Below are positions 43,960 through 51,899 of a DNA stretch of 64,000 bases, one piece after another (the stretch's first letter is position 1; each line of letters starts with the position of its first letter). A program made the position numbers and the translations under genes. Location of the stretch: assembly GCA_035063765.1 (NCBI GenBank), contig JAPSFT010000007.1, forward strand, positions 1-64,000, read 5' to 3'. Source of the stretch: Deltaproteobacteria bacterium. Lineage in GTDB: Bacteria; Myxococcota_A; UBA9160; PR03. The notes under the pieces were generated by a model. It saw only the letters and a list, made by a program, of their open reading frames with translations. It was not told the origin of the DNA and did no database searches.

Positions 43960-44552
43960 CGCACGAGCCTCGGCGTCCGCGCCGGAGCGGGGTCGCCGGC
44001 GCCGGCTTCCGGAGCCGCCGCCTCGCCGGCCGCCGGGAGAGGAAGCACCGTTGCGCGCGAGATGCGCAGTGCGCTCTCCGGCGCCATCGAGGCCAGCACC
44101 GCGGCCGAGCGCTTTCCCTTCATGCGGCCCACGAGTGCGGTCGCCACCTCGGGCTCCAGCCGCTCGAGCAGTGCGGCCGCGCGTGCCGGGGGCATCGTCG
44201 CGTAGACCTTCGCGAGCCGGCCGACACCGTCGCCGCGCAGCGCCTCGAGCGTCGCGATGCGCTGGTCGACCGTGCCGCGCAGGGCCGCGAGCGTGTCGAT
44301 CGTCCGGGTCGCTTCCGTGGAGAGCTCGCCGAGCGAGCGCTCGCGCTCGGCGAGCTCGCGCTCCCGCCGATCGAGCTCCTCGAGGCGCGTCTGGACCTGG
44401 CGCAGCAGCGGCGCGAGCTCGCCCTCCTCGCTGGGCGCCGCGGCAACGCCGCTCGACGGTGTCGGCGGATCCTGTGCCGCAAGGCCGCGACCGCTTCCGA
44501 CCGGCCAGAGCAACGTGCCGAGCACGACGGCTGCACGGAGCGAGCGTCTCAC
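43956..44552 (-). CDS. MotE-like flagellar protein (MgtE-N/FliG-like helical domain)
   Basis: The 198-residue protein has an N-terminal membrane or signal helix (SLRAAVVLGTLLWPVGSGRG). A coiled coil follows (APLLRQVQTRLEELDRRERE then LAERERSLGELS). Next is a domain with RLAKVYATMPPARAAALLER then LEPEVATALVGRMKGKRSAA, typical of MotE-type proteins and related to MgtE-N and FliG middle domains. MotE helps motor stator function or FliI/FliJ-associated export in other bacteria. It starts at a GTG overlapping the fliJ stop (GTGA) and ends overlapping the fliK start (ATGA). Confidence 0.82.
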   Translation of the reverse strand: MRRSLRAAVVLGTLLWPVGSGRGLAAQDPPTPSSGVAAAPSEEGELAPLLRQVQTRLEELDRRERELAERERSLGELSTEATRTIDTLAALRGTVDQRIATLEALRGDGVGRLAKVYATMPPARAAALLERLEPEVATALVGRMKGKRSAAVLASMAPESALRISRATVLPLPAAGEAAAPEAGAGDPAPARTPRLVR

Positions 44553-45004
44553 GAAGGCAACCTCCCGCGCGCCCAGCGGGCGGCGGCGACGTCGTCGAGC
44601 TCGCGCTGGAGCCGGCGCTCGCGCTCGGCGCGCCAGGCGCGCTCGGCTCGCGCGCGCAACCGCTCCAGACTCTCGGCGGCGGCACGCTCGCGCACGACGT
44701 CCTCGGTGAGGGATGCGGCGCGCCCTTCGAGCCGGAGCACGTCGCGTGCAGCGAAGGCCGCCCGCAGGCGCCATGCCTCGATCGCCTGCCGGCCGGTGCG
44801 CACGGCACCCGCGGTGAGCCCGCCCGCCAGGCGCTCGCCCTCGCGCCGTTCGACCCGCGCCGCCTCCGCGCGCGCCTCGGCCTCGCGCGCCTGGCCGCCG
44901 GCCAGCTCGCGCCGCACGGCGCCGAGCGCGCTGAGCCGCCGGCGCAGCGCGAAGCGGCGCAGGCGCAGCAGCGGATCGAGGCGGAAGCGGAAGCCCGCGC
45001 TCAT
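44549..45004 (-). CDS. fliJ: Flagellar export chaperone FliJ
   Basis: The 151-residue protein is an almost continuous coiled coil (FRLDPLLRLRRFALRRRLSA and later RAWRAERERRLQRELDDVAA) with the standard F-x-F-x-L-x-x-L-L-x-x-R start of FliJ. FliJ binds the FliI hexamer and FlhA to energise export. It overlaps fliI and the MotE-like gene by four bases on each side. Family sequence identity is low by nature, so position carries much of the assignment. Confidence 0.85.
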   Translation of the reverse strand: MSAGFRFRLDPLLRLRRFALRRRLSALGAVRRELAGGQAREAEARAEAARVERREGERLAGGLTAGAVRTGRQAIEAWRLRAAFAARDVLRLEGRAASLTEDVVRERAAAESLERLRARAERAWRAERERRLQRELDDVAAARWARGRLPS

Positions 45005-46338
45005 GCCGGCTCCCCGAGCACACCGGCCAGCGCGGCCACGCTCTCGGCAAGGCCGGCGCGTTCGTCGGGCTCCTGCGCGAGCACGCGGCGCAGCGGCTCG
45101 TCGAGGCGGCGCGCCAGGTCCACCGCGGGATCGGAGCCGGGCTGGTAGGCGCCGGTCAGGATCAGGTCTGCGGCCTCACGCCAGGTGGCGAGCACCTCGC
45201 GGGCGCGCCGGGCGAGACGCCGGTGCGGCGCATCGACGACGTCCGGCATCACGCGCGACACGCTCGCGAGCACGTCGATCGCCGGGAACTGGCCGCGCTC
45301 GGCCAGCTCGCGCGCGAGCACGATGTGGCCGTCGAGCAGCGAACGTGCGGCGTCGGCTACCGGCTCGAGCGGATCATCGCCCTCGACGAGCACGGTGTAG
45401 ATACCGGTCACCGTGCCACCACCCACCGCGGTGCCGGCGCGCTCGAGCAGGGCGGGCAGCGCACTCCACATCGAGGGCGGGTAGCCGCGCGTCGCCGGCG
45501 GCTCTCCGGCAGCAAGGCCGATCTCTCGCATCGCTGTGCAGAAGCGGGTCACCGAGTCCATCAGCAGCAGCACATGGCGGCCTGCGTCGCGGAAGGACTC
45601 GGCGATCGCCGTGGCGGCGAGTGCCGCGCGGACGCGCAGGTTGGGGGCCTCGTCGCTGGTCGCCACCACGACTACCGAGCGGGCAAGACCATCGCCGAGG
45701 TCACGCTCGAGGAAGTCACGTACCTCGCGGCCGCGCTCGCCGATCAGCGCGATCACCGCCACGTCACACGCCGTGTAGCGGGCGACCTGACCGAGCAGCG
45801 TCGACTTGCCGACGCCGGAGCCGGCGAAGATGCCGAGTCGCGCGCCGCGGCCCACCGTGAGCAGAGCGTTGATCGCGCGCACGCCGAGGTCGAGCGGCTC
45901 GCGCACGCGAGGGCGGCCGAGTGCGGGCTCGGGCGCGCGGTGGAGCGGGGTCGAGGCGACGCCGTCGAGCGAGGGACCGCCGTCGATCGGGCGGCCGAGG
46001 CCGTCGAGCACGCGGCCGAGCAGCGCCGGGCCGGCGGCGACGCGCGGATGGGTGCGCGCCAGCGACACGCGCCAGCCGGGTGCCACGCCGTGGGGCGCCT
46101 CGAGCGGCATCAGCAGGAAGCGGCCATCGCGGAAGCCCACGACCTCGGCCGCGAAGCCACCGGTACCCCGCTCCGGATCGATGCGGCAGACCGAGCCCAC
46201 GCGGGCCGCCGGCGGGCCTTCGGACTCGACCACCGCGCCCACCACCGAACGCACGCGCCCATCGCGGTGCAGGAGCGGCAGCGCGGCGAGGCGCTCGCAA
46301 CACGCTGCGAGCAACGGGGCGTCGTAGGCAGCGGTCAC
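45001..46338 (-). CDS. fliI: Flagellum-specific ATPase FliI
   Basis: The 445-residue cytoplasmic ATPase of flagellar type III export has its P-loop at residues 173-180 (GSGVGKST, K178). Other F1-ATPase-like blocks include CDVAVIALIGERGREVRDFL, Walker B HVLLLMDSVTRF and the FliI-specific GLAAGEPPATRGYPPSMWSA. The end has DPLEPVADAARSLLDGHIVL. The GTG start at 46338 overlaps the fliH stop as GTGA. It works with FliH and FliJ, both encoded alongside. Confidence 0.95.
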   Translation of the reverse strand: MTAAYDAPLLAACCERLAALPLLHRDGRVRSVVGAVVESEGPPAARVGSVCRIDPERGTGGFAAEVVGFRDGRFLLMPLEAPHGVAPGWRVSLARTHPRVAAGPALLGRVLDGLGRPIDGGPSLDGVASTPLHRAPEPALGRPRVREPLDLGVRAINALLTVGRGARLGIFAGSGVGKSTLLGQVARYTACDVAVIALIGERGREVRDFLERDLGDGLARSVVVVATSDEAPNLRVRAALAATAIAESFRDAGRHVLLLMDSVTRFCTAMREIGLAAGEPPATRGYPPSMWSALPALLERAGTAVGGGTVTGIYTVLVEGDDPLEPVADAARSLLDGHIVLARELAERGQFPAIDVLASVSRVMPDVVDAPHRRLARRAREVLATWREAADLILTGAYQPGSDPAVDLARRLDEPLRRVLAQEPDERAGLAESVAALAGVLGEPA

Positions 46339-47075
46339 GGCACAGGCTCGGGTGCGGGTGTGGACGCGCCGAGCTCGGGCGCCGTCGACGGCGCATCGGC
46401 GAGCTCGGCGCGCACGCGCTCGAGGACGTCGGCTACCACGGCCCTCACGTCGCCGCTGCGGCCGACCACGCGCGCCTCGCCCGGCGCCAGCGTGGCGTCG
46501 GTCACGAGCACGAGCCGTCCGTCGCGCTCGAGCGTCGCACCCTGCGGGCCCGCTCCGAGCGTTGCGCGGTCGGCTGCGCAGACGTGGAGCGCGAGCGGCT
46601 CGTCGGGCGGGAACAGCTCGACGGCGCGGTCCACCAGCGCTGCGAGGAGGTCCTGGGGCGCGGGCGGCAGCCCGAGCACGCGCTCGGCGATCGCGCAGGC
46701 GAGCTCGATCACGAGCCGTCGGTTCTCGGTCAGGTAGGCGCGGCGCAGGGCGCCGAGCTCGCAGGCAGCCGCGGCGAGCGCGTCCGTCGCGGCGCGCAGC
46801 GCGTCGGCTTCCTGCCATGGCAGCGCGCCGCGTCCGGCACGCTCGCCCTCCTCCCAGGCGGCCCGGCGCATCGCCTCGACGTCCAGGGCAGGCGCCGGCG
46901 GCGCGGCAGCCGGCGGCGACTCCGGGCGCCACGGCGCCTCGCCGGCTCGCCGGAACGCGCCGGCGGCGGGCAGCGGCTCGGGCGCGAACGCGCCCGCCCC
47001 GCCCGACGCGGGCGTGAACGCAGTCGACACCGTCTCGCAACTCACCGCTGCCCGCTCCTCCGTCACGCCACGCAC
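46335..47075 (-). CDS. fliH: Flagellar export regulator FliH
   Basis: The 246-residue protein has a Pro/Ala-rich N-terminus and then a helix with MRRAAWEEGERAGRGALPWQ. A C-terminal domain of the FliH/V-type ATPase subunit E type follows: ENRRLVIELACAIAERVLGL, then a strand-rich part with LERDGRLVLVTDATLAPGEA. The last motif (L-x-P-G-x-x-x-V/R-S-x-x-G) is usual for FliH. It anchors and regulates FliI. It begins 4 bases after the fliF stop, where fliG would normally be found. Confidence 0.85.
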   Translation of the reverse strand: MRGVTEERAAVSCETVSTAFTPASGGAGAFAPEPLPAAGAFRRAGEAPWRPESPPAAAPPAPALDVEAMRRAAWEEGERAGRGALPWQEADALRAATDALAAAACELGALRRAYLTENRRLVIELACAIAERVLGLPPAPQDLLAALVDRAVELFPPDEPLALHVCAADRATLGAGPQGATLERDGRLVLVTDATLAPGEARVVGRSGDVRAVVADVLERVRAELADAPSTAPELGASTPAPEPVP

Positions 47076-47079
47076 CGCC

Positions 47080-48660
47080 TCACCCCTGCTGCAGCCAGCT
47101 CTGGATGGCCTTCACGCTCTCGTCCGCCCGGGCGCGCGCGAGCTGCGCCGCGCCCGCCGGACTCGGCCCGCTGGCACCGGCCGCCGCGGCAGCGAGCGTG
47201 CCACCGCCGAGCTCCACCTCGAGGTCCGAGACGCGTGCGGGCAGCCGCGGCGCGCCCGCCCCGCCCAGTGCCGCGAGCAGCGGGCGGACGACGAAGACAC
47301 CCGCCAACGCCAGCGCAGCGAGCAGCACGAGCCCGCGCAGCACCTGCGCGAGCAGCGGCCAGGCGGGGCCGTCGCTCCAGCCACCAGCCTCGCCAGCGTC
47401 GCCCTCCGGAGCGTCCTGGAAGGCGGCGTTGGCGATCGTCAACTGGTCGCCGCGCTCCTCCGAGAAGCCGATGGCGCGCTTCGCCAGTGCCTCGAAGTCG
47501 CGTAGCGCCGGCTCTTCCCACGGCGTGAAACCACCATCGGCGCCGCTCTTGCCGTCGAGGAGGACGGCGACGGTGAGGCGCCTCACCGTACCCGAAGGCT
47601 CGACCGAGCGGCGGACGGTCTTGCTGAGCTCGTAGTTGATCGTCTCGCTGGTGCGCGAGCTGCGCCGGCTCGCGCCTCCGCCGCTGCTCGCCGGCGTCTC
47701 GGTCGTACCCGGCACGTTCGAGGCCACGCCGGGTGGGCCCTCGGCGAGCCCCACCCCGTCCTCGTCGGTCTCGACGGTGCGCTGCTCGCTGCGCTCGATC
47801 TGGGAGTCGGGGTCGAAGCGCTCTTCGGTCTCCTCGGTCTGCGTCCAGTCGAGGTCGGCGCGCACCTGCGCCACGACACGGCCCGCGCCCACCACCGGCG
47901 CCAGGATCGCCTCGACGCGCTGCCCCAGCTCACGTTCGAGCCGGGCCTGGTACTCGCCGGTACCGGCCGGCTGCGCCGGGTCGACCCCGTCGTCGCCGGC
48001 GGGTGCGAGCATGCGCCCGCGTCCGTCCACGACCGTGACGCGGTCTGCCGCCAGCCCCTCCACCGACGACGACACCAGGTGCACGACGCCGCGCACCTGC
48101 GCCGCGGACAGCGCTGCGCCCGGATGCAGCTCGACGATCACCGAGGCGCTCGGCTTGCGCTCGCGGTCGCCGACGAAGGGCGAGCGCTCGGGCAGCGCGA
48201 TCTGCACCCGCGCCCGCATCACCGGCTCGAGCTGGGCGATCGAGCGCGCCAGCTCGCCTTGGAGGGCGCGCCGGTAGTTGACGCGGTGCACGAAGTCCGT
48301 GACCCCGAAGTCCGGCTTGTCGAAGAGCTCGAAACCGGCGCCGCCGCCCGCCGGCAGGCCCTGGCCCGCGAGCTGGATGCGCGCCGCGTAGACGCGGTCG
48401 GCCGGCACCTGCACTTCGTTGCCCCCCGCCGCGAGCTGGTAGGGGATCCGCTCCCCGTCGAGTACCTCGACGACGCGGGCCATCTCCTCCGGAGCGATAC
48501 CGCGGAACAGCGGCGCCCAGGTCGGGCCGCCCGCGCCGGCGCCGAGCCAGGCGAAGAAGGCCAGCGAGCCGACCGCCGTCGCTGCGAACAGCAGCCGGCG
48601 GCCGAGCGGCCAGGCCAGGAACTGCGTGCGGAGGTTCTGGAGCCAATCGGGCATCGGCAT
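47080..48660 (-). CDS. fliF: Flagellar MS-ring protein FliF
   Basis: The 526-residue protein has two membrane helices, RRLLFAATAVGSLAFFAWLG near the start and RGLVLLAALALAGVFVVRPL near residue 440. The periplasmic ring-building motifs include GTWAPLFRGIAPEEMARVVE-like sequence, FDKPDFGVTDFVHRVNYRRA, and RVQIALPERSPFVGDRERKP then SASVIVEL. The C-terminal cytoplasmic tail, which binds FliG in other species, ends DESVKAIQSWLQQG. That tail is typical, so a FliG should exist somewhere in the genome. Confidence 0.95.
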   Translation of the reverse strand: MPMPDWLQNLRTQFLAWPLGRRLLFAATAVGSLAFFAWLGAGAGGPTWAPLFRGIAPEEMARVVEVLDGERIPYQLAAGGNEVQVPADRVYAARIQLAGQGLPAGGGAGFELFDKPDFGVTDFVHRVNYRRALQGELARSIAQLEPVMRARVQIALPERSPFVGDRERKPSASVIVELHPGAALSAAQVRGVVHLVSSSVEGLAADRVTVVDGRGRMLAPAGDDGVDPAQPAGTGEYQARLERELGQRVEAILAPVVGAGRVVAQVRADLDWTQTEETEERFDPDSQIERSEQRTVETDEDGVGLAEGPPGVASNVPGTTETPASSGGGASRRSSRTSETINYELSKTVRRSVEPSGTVRRLTVAVLLDGKSGADGGFTPWEEPALRDFEALAKRAIGFSEERGDQLTIANAAFQDAPEGDAGEAGGWSDGPAWPLLAQVLRGLVLLAALALAGVFVVRPLLAALGGAGAPRLPARVSDLEVELGGGTLAAAAAGASGPSPAGAAQLARARADESVKAIQSWLQQG

Positions 48661-48663
48661 CGT

Positions 48664-48966
48664 TCACACCTGCATCCGCATGATCTCGTGGTAGGCCTCG
48701 AGTGCGCGGTCGCGCACCTGGGTCACGAGCTGGACCGAGAGCTCGGCCCGCGACAGCGACACCATCGTCTCGACCACGTCGCCCTGGCCCGCGGCCAGCG
48801 CGCGGGCTCGTGCTTCGGCGTCCTGCTGCACGCGGTCGGCGTCCTCGAGCAGCGCGCCGAGCCGCTCCGCGAAGCTGCCGCCGGCAGCCGCGCGCGGCCC
48901 GCCGGCGGCGGGCGCCGGATCACCCGCCAGTGCGCGGGCCCCGCTCTCGATGGCGCCCGTCGTCAC
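48664..48966 (-). CDS. fliE: Flagellar MS-ring/rod adapter FliE
   Basis: A 100-residue protein, standard for FliE. It has SFAERLGALLEDADRVQQDA and ends VVETMVSLSRAELSVQLVTQ then VRDRALEAYHEIMRMQV, the conserved C-terminal helices. It joins the FliF ring to the proximal rod. It overlaps flgC by four bases and is 3 bases from fliF. Confidence 0.92.
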   Translation of the reverse strand: MTTGAIESGARALAGDPAPAAGGPRAAAGGSFAERLGALLEDADRVQQDAEARARALAAGQGDVVETMVSLSRAELSVQLVTQVRDRALEAYHEIMRMQV

Positions 48967-49388
48967 CGGCCGATCCGCAGGGCGGCTTCGCCCATCTCGC
49001 GCGTCTTCTTGAGCGCAAGCAGGTCCGCCTCGAACGAGCGGCTCGCCGTGAGCAGGTTCGCGAGCTCCGCGACCAGGTCGACGTTCGGCATGCGCACGTA
49101 GCCCTCGGCGTCGGCATCGGGATGGCCCGGATCGAAGCGCAGCGGGCCCGGCGTCGGGTCGATCTCGACGCGCGGGACCTCGACGCTTCGCAGGCGCCGC
49201 GCCAGCCGGTCGGCGAACGGGCCCTCGAGCGCACGAGCGGCGAAGACGGGGTCGCGTCGCTGATACGGCCCACCCTCGGCGGTGCGGGTGGTCTGGGCGT
49301 TGGCGAGATTCGAGGCAGTCACGAGCATGCGCGCGCGCTGCGCGAGCAGGCCCGAGACGGCCACGTCAGAGATCTGCGTGAGGCTCAT
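48963..49388 (-). CDS. flgC: Flagellar proximal rod protein FlgC
   Basis: The 141-residue protein begins ISDVAVSGLLAQRARMLVTA then SNLANAQTTRTAEGGPYQRR, the FlgC N-terminal rod motif. It ends GYVRMPNVDLVAELANLLTA and SRSFEADLLALKKTREMGE, the C-terminal rod helix. It lies in the order flgB-flgC-fliE that is standard for proximal rod genes. Confidence 0.94.
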   Translation of the reverse strand: MSLTQISDVAVSGLLAQRARMLVTASNLANAQTTRTAEGGPYQRRDPVFAARALEGPFADRLARRLRSVEVPRVEIDPTPGPLRFDPGHPDADAEGYVRMPNVDLVAELANLLTASRSFEADLLALKKTREMGEAALRIGR

Positions 49389-49402
49389 GATCGATGGCCC
49401 TC

Positions 49403-49777
49403 CTAACGGCCGCGCCCGAGTGCGATCTGGCGCAGCGCGAACAGCCGCGAGAGCACCTCGGCCTGCTCGCGGAAGGCCCCGGCGTTGCGGGACAGCGCCA
49501 CCAGCTCGCGGTCGACGTCGACGTCGTTGCCGTCCGGGCGCGGAGCGCCGCCCTGGGCGGTGATCCGCCAGCCCGACGCGGCGTCGCCGCCGAGATGGCC
49601 GGCCTGGGTGCGGCGCGGCGCCGCACCGCGCGCGAGCGCGTCGGCGAAGGTGACCTCCGCGCTTCGGTAGCCGGGCGTGTCGGCATTCGCGACGTTGGCC
49701 GCGAGCACGGCCTGGCGCGCAACGCGGAAGCGCATCGCGTCCTCGACCGCGGAAACGGTCCCCCCGAGCCAGTCCAA
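49403..49777 (-). CDS. flgB: Flagellar proximal rod protein FlgB, TTG start
   Basis: The 124-residue protein starts LDWLGGTVSAVEDAMRFRVA and then has ANVANADTPGYRSAEVTFAD, the rod-protein consensus. It ends FREQAEVLSRLFALRQIALG. A longer frame from an ATG at 49816 exists. The sigma-54 promoter at 49821-49835 would start transcription near 49809, inside that extension. A perfect AGGAGG (49786-49791, minus strand) lies eight bases before the TTG at 49777, which also gives the family-standard N-terminus. I therefore call the TTG as the start. It is the first gene of the rod/basal-body operon. Confidence 0.88.
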   Translation of the reverse strand: MDWLGGTVSAVEDAMRFRVARQAVLAANVANADTPGYRSAEVTFADALARGAAPRRTQAGHLGGDAASGWRITAQGGAPRPDGNDVDVDRELVALSRNAGAFREQAEVLSRLFALRQIALGRGR

Positions 49778-49785
49778 GCGCCGGT

Positions 49786-49791
49786 CCTCCT
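49786..49791 (-). promoter_or_regulatory. Ribosome binding site supporting the TTG start of flgB
   Basis: AGGAGG on the minus strand, eight bases before TTG. The alternative upstream ATG has no such site. Confidence 0.75.
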
Positions 49792-49820
49792 GCGGCGGTG
49801 CGCCGCGGCCTGCCATCGAA

Positions 49821-49835
49821 GCAACTGTCGTGCCA
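49821..49835 (-). promoter_or_regulatory. Sigma-54 promoter of the flgB operon
   Basis: The minus strand reads TGGCACGACAGTTGC: a consensus -24 TGGCACG and -12 TTGC with 10 bases between the invariant GG and GC. Transcription would start near 49809, giving a leader of about 30 bases to the flgB TTG. It lies in the 189-base gap after the degraded activator gene. Confidence 0.85.
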
Positions 49836-49966
49836 CTTGCGGCCCCCTGGTGAAACCGTCGTGATCACGCGGACCTGGACCCGGCGGCCGCTCTCCGGGC
49901 GGGACCCGCGCGCCATCGCACATCGCAACCTGAAATGTCGGAGTGGAAAGGTCTGCCGACCCAGGT

Positions 49967-51190
49967 CTACACCAGGCCATAGTGATGGAGCTTGTTGCGC
50001 AGCGTGCGCACGCTGATCCCGAGCGCGCGTGCTGCCCGGGTCCGGTTGCCCGCGCACAGCGCGAGCGCCTGCTCGACCGCGCGACGCTCGAGCGCGCGCA
50101 GGTCGAGCACCGGCGCCGCCGCCGCCCGGCGGGCGCGCGCGGCCGCGTGCGGCGCCAGGAGCGCTGCCACGTCGACAGCCTCGCCCGGGAACCACAGCAC
50201 CGCGCGCTGCATCAGGTTCTCGAGCTCGCGCAGGTTCCCGGGAAACGGATGCTGGCACAGCGCGGCGAGCGCGGCGGCGCCGAGCCGTGGCGGTGCGACA
50301 CCCTGTGCCGCGGCGAATCGCTCGCCGAGAGCCACGGCGAGCCGCGCCAGCTCGTTCGGCCGCTCGCGCAGCGGCGGTACGAACAGCCGCACGACGTCGA
50401 GGCGCAGTCGAAGCTCCGCGCGCAGCCTCGCGTCGGGGCCGAGAGGGCGCTCACAGATGACCACGACGCGCGGCGCAGCGCCGGCGCCGAGCCCGGCGAG
50501 CAGCCGTGCCTGGGCCACGGGCGACAGAGCGCCCGGCTCCACCAGCACGAGCGTTCCGTCCCGAGCCGCCGCCAGCGCTCCCTGGGTGCCACCGCCGTCG
50601 CCGAGCAGCACGGAGCCGGCCTGGTCGAGCTCGCGCGCATCGAGCTCCATGAGCGGACCGTCCCGGCGCGAGCTTGCCGCGTGCAGATAGCGCGCGAGGC
50701 GGCGCCTCCCGGTGGCGGCCTCGCCCACGATCGCGACGGTGGCGTCGGCACGCGCCGCAGCCTCGGCCTCGCGGACCAGCGCCTGCATCGCGGGATCGCC
50801 GGGGACCGGCGCGAAGTGCGGCGCGAGCGGACCGCGCGCGTGCTGGCCGGCCGCTGCCGCGAGCGCGCGCTCGAGGGCGCGCACGTCGAAGGGCTTGCCG
50901 AGGAAGGCGCGCGCGCCGCCTCGCAACGCCCGCACGGCGAGCGCGAGTCGATCCCGTTCGCCCATCCCGATCGCTGCGGGCGCGTCGGGCCGCCGGCACA
51001 GGCGCTCGAGCCCGGCCACGTCCGCGTCGTCGGCGAGGTCGGTCAGCACCAGGGTGAAGGCGCCGGGATCGCCCGCGAGCGCGGCGTCGAGGCTCGGAGC
51101 GGTGTCGACGCGCCATCCCGCCGCGCGTACGCATCCCGCGAGCAGCTCCGCCAGAGCCGGGTCCGGCTCGACGATCAGGACCCGCTGCAC
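49967..51190 (-). CDS. FlgR/NtrC-like regulator with degraded AAA+ ATPase motifs
   Basis: The protein has 407 residues in three parts. A receiver (1-115) retains D51 and K99. An AAA+ domain of sigma-54-activator ancestry follows (120-345), then a Fis-type HTH (CAGNRTRAARALGISVRTLR). The ATPase is damaged. Walker A is GEAATGRR (156-163), with Arg in place of the Lys of GESGTGKE. Walker B is GTLVLVEPG, with Val for the Asp. The sigma-54-contacting GAFTGA loop is replaced by a shortened GGGTQGA. Later motifs are normal (LRERPNELARLA, PFPGNLRELENLMQRA). DNA binding is plausible but ATP-driven sigma-54 activation is not. The GTG start overlaps the upstream kinase-like gene by 16 bases. Confidence 0.82.
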   Translation of the reverse strand: MQRVLIVEPDPALAELLAGCVRAAGWRVDTAPSLDAALAGDPGAFTLVLTDLADDADVAGLERLCRRPDAPAAIGMGERDRLALAVRALRGGARAFLGKPFDVRALERALAAAAGQHARGPLAPHFAPVPGDPAMQALVREAEAAARADATVAIVGEAATGRRRLARYLHAASSRRDGPLMELDARELDQAGSVLLGDGGGTQGALAAARDGTLVLVEPGALSPVAQARLLAGLGAGAAPRVVVICERPLGPDARLRAELRLRLDVVRLFVPPLRERPNELARLAVALGERFAAAQGVAPPRLGAAALAALCQHPFPGNLRELENLMQRAVLWFPGEAVDVAALLAPHAAARARRAAAAPVLDLRALERRAVEQALALCAGNRTRAARALGISVRTLRNKLHHYGLV

Positions 51191-51825
51191 GCCACCTCCC
51201 CGCTCGCGAAACGCACCGCCAGCCGCTCGCGCCGCAAGGCGCCGTCGCGGCGCTCCTCGTGCTCCAGGCTCGCGCCCTGCGCCGCGACGAGTGTGCGGAG
51301 CGCGCTGCGCGCTGCCGCGTCGCTGGCGCCGTCGCGCGCGGGCCCTGCCGCCTCGACCGCGAGGACCAGTGCCCCATCGTCGGGCGCCTGCTCTGCCGCG
51401 AGCGTCAGCCCGCCGCCCGTCGCGAGCCCGGCCGCCACGCAGCGCAGGAGCAGGAGCGCGGCGCGCCGCAGCGCCTGCGGCTCGCCGGCGAGGGCCGTCT
51501 CGGCTTCGGCCACCGCAGCTTCCAGATGCAGACCGCGCGCGGCCAGGGCCGGCCTCAGGCGCTCGACGATCGTCGTCAAGAGCGGGGCCACCGGCACGGC
51601 CTCGGGGCACCGGGGCTGCGCGCCGCGCCCGGGCGAGGCGGCCAGCGCCGCGAGCCCGCGGTCGAGGTCGGCGACCGCGACCGAGATCGAGCGCAGCAGC
51701 GCGCGTGCACGCGGCGTGGCTACGTCGCGCGCGAGCTGGCTCGCGGCCAGCTCGACGCGCGCCAGCGCACCGCGCAGGCTACGGCTCGTTGCGATCGCTG
51801 CGTGCACCCCTAGCTCCTCTCGCAT
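51175..51825 (-). CDS. FlgS/FleS-like histidine-kinase relative without catalytic residues
   Basis: The 216-residue protein reads RSLRGALARVELAASQLARD where active FlgS/FleS-type kinases have A-H-E-I-R-N-P-L-x-x-I-E-L-x-A-S-x-L; the phospho-accepting His is gone. The ATPase-like part keeps the general layout (LRRAALLLLRCVAAGLATGG in place of the N box). Asn, the DxGxG motif and the GxGL lid are missing. I started it at the ATG at 51825, as the 50 residues upstream are low-complexity. It overlaps the degraded FlgR-like gene by 16 bases. Together they look like a flagellar two-component pair that lost enzymatic activity but stayed in frame. Confidence 0.7.
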   Translation of the reverse strand: MREELGVHAAIATSRSLRGALARVELAASQLARDVATPRARALLRSISVAVADLDRGLAALAASPGRGAQPRCPEAVPVAPLLTTIVERLRPALAARGLHLEAAVAEAETALAGEPQALRRAALLLLRCVAAGLATGGGLTLAAEQAPDDGALVLAVEAAGPARDGASDAAARSALRTLVAAQGASLEHEERRDGALRRERLAVRFASGEVACSGS

Positions 51826-51899
51826 GGCCGTCGCACCTCGTGCGGTCGCTCGGACGGGCCGGTGCGCCGGGCGCTCGCGTTCGCCGCCACCGGCATGTG

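Noticed and set aside
43956-44552. MotE-like protein considered as the missing FliG
   Set aside because: It has a membrane/signal helix and coiled coil and only a short MgtE-N-like domain. The FliG C-terminal torque domain with its charged helix is absent.
49778-49816. ATG at 49816 as the start of flgB
   Set aside because: It lies upstream of the predicted sigma-54 transcript start, has no clear RBS, and adds 13 residues absent from the family.
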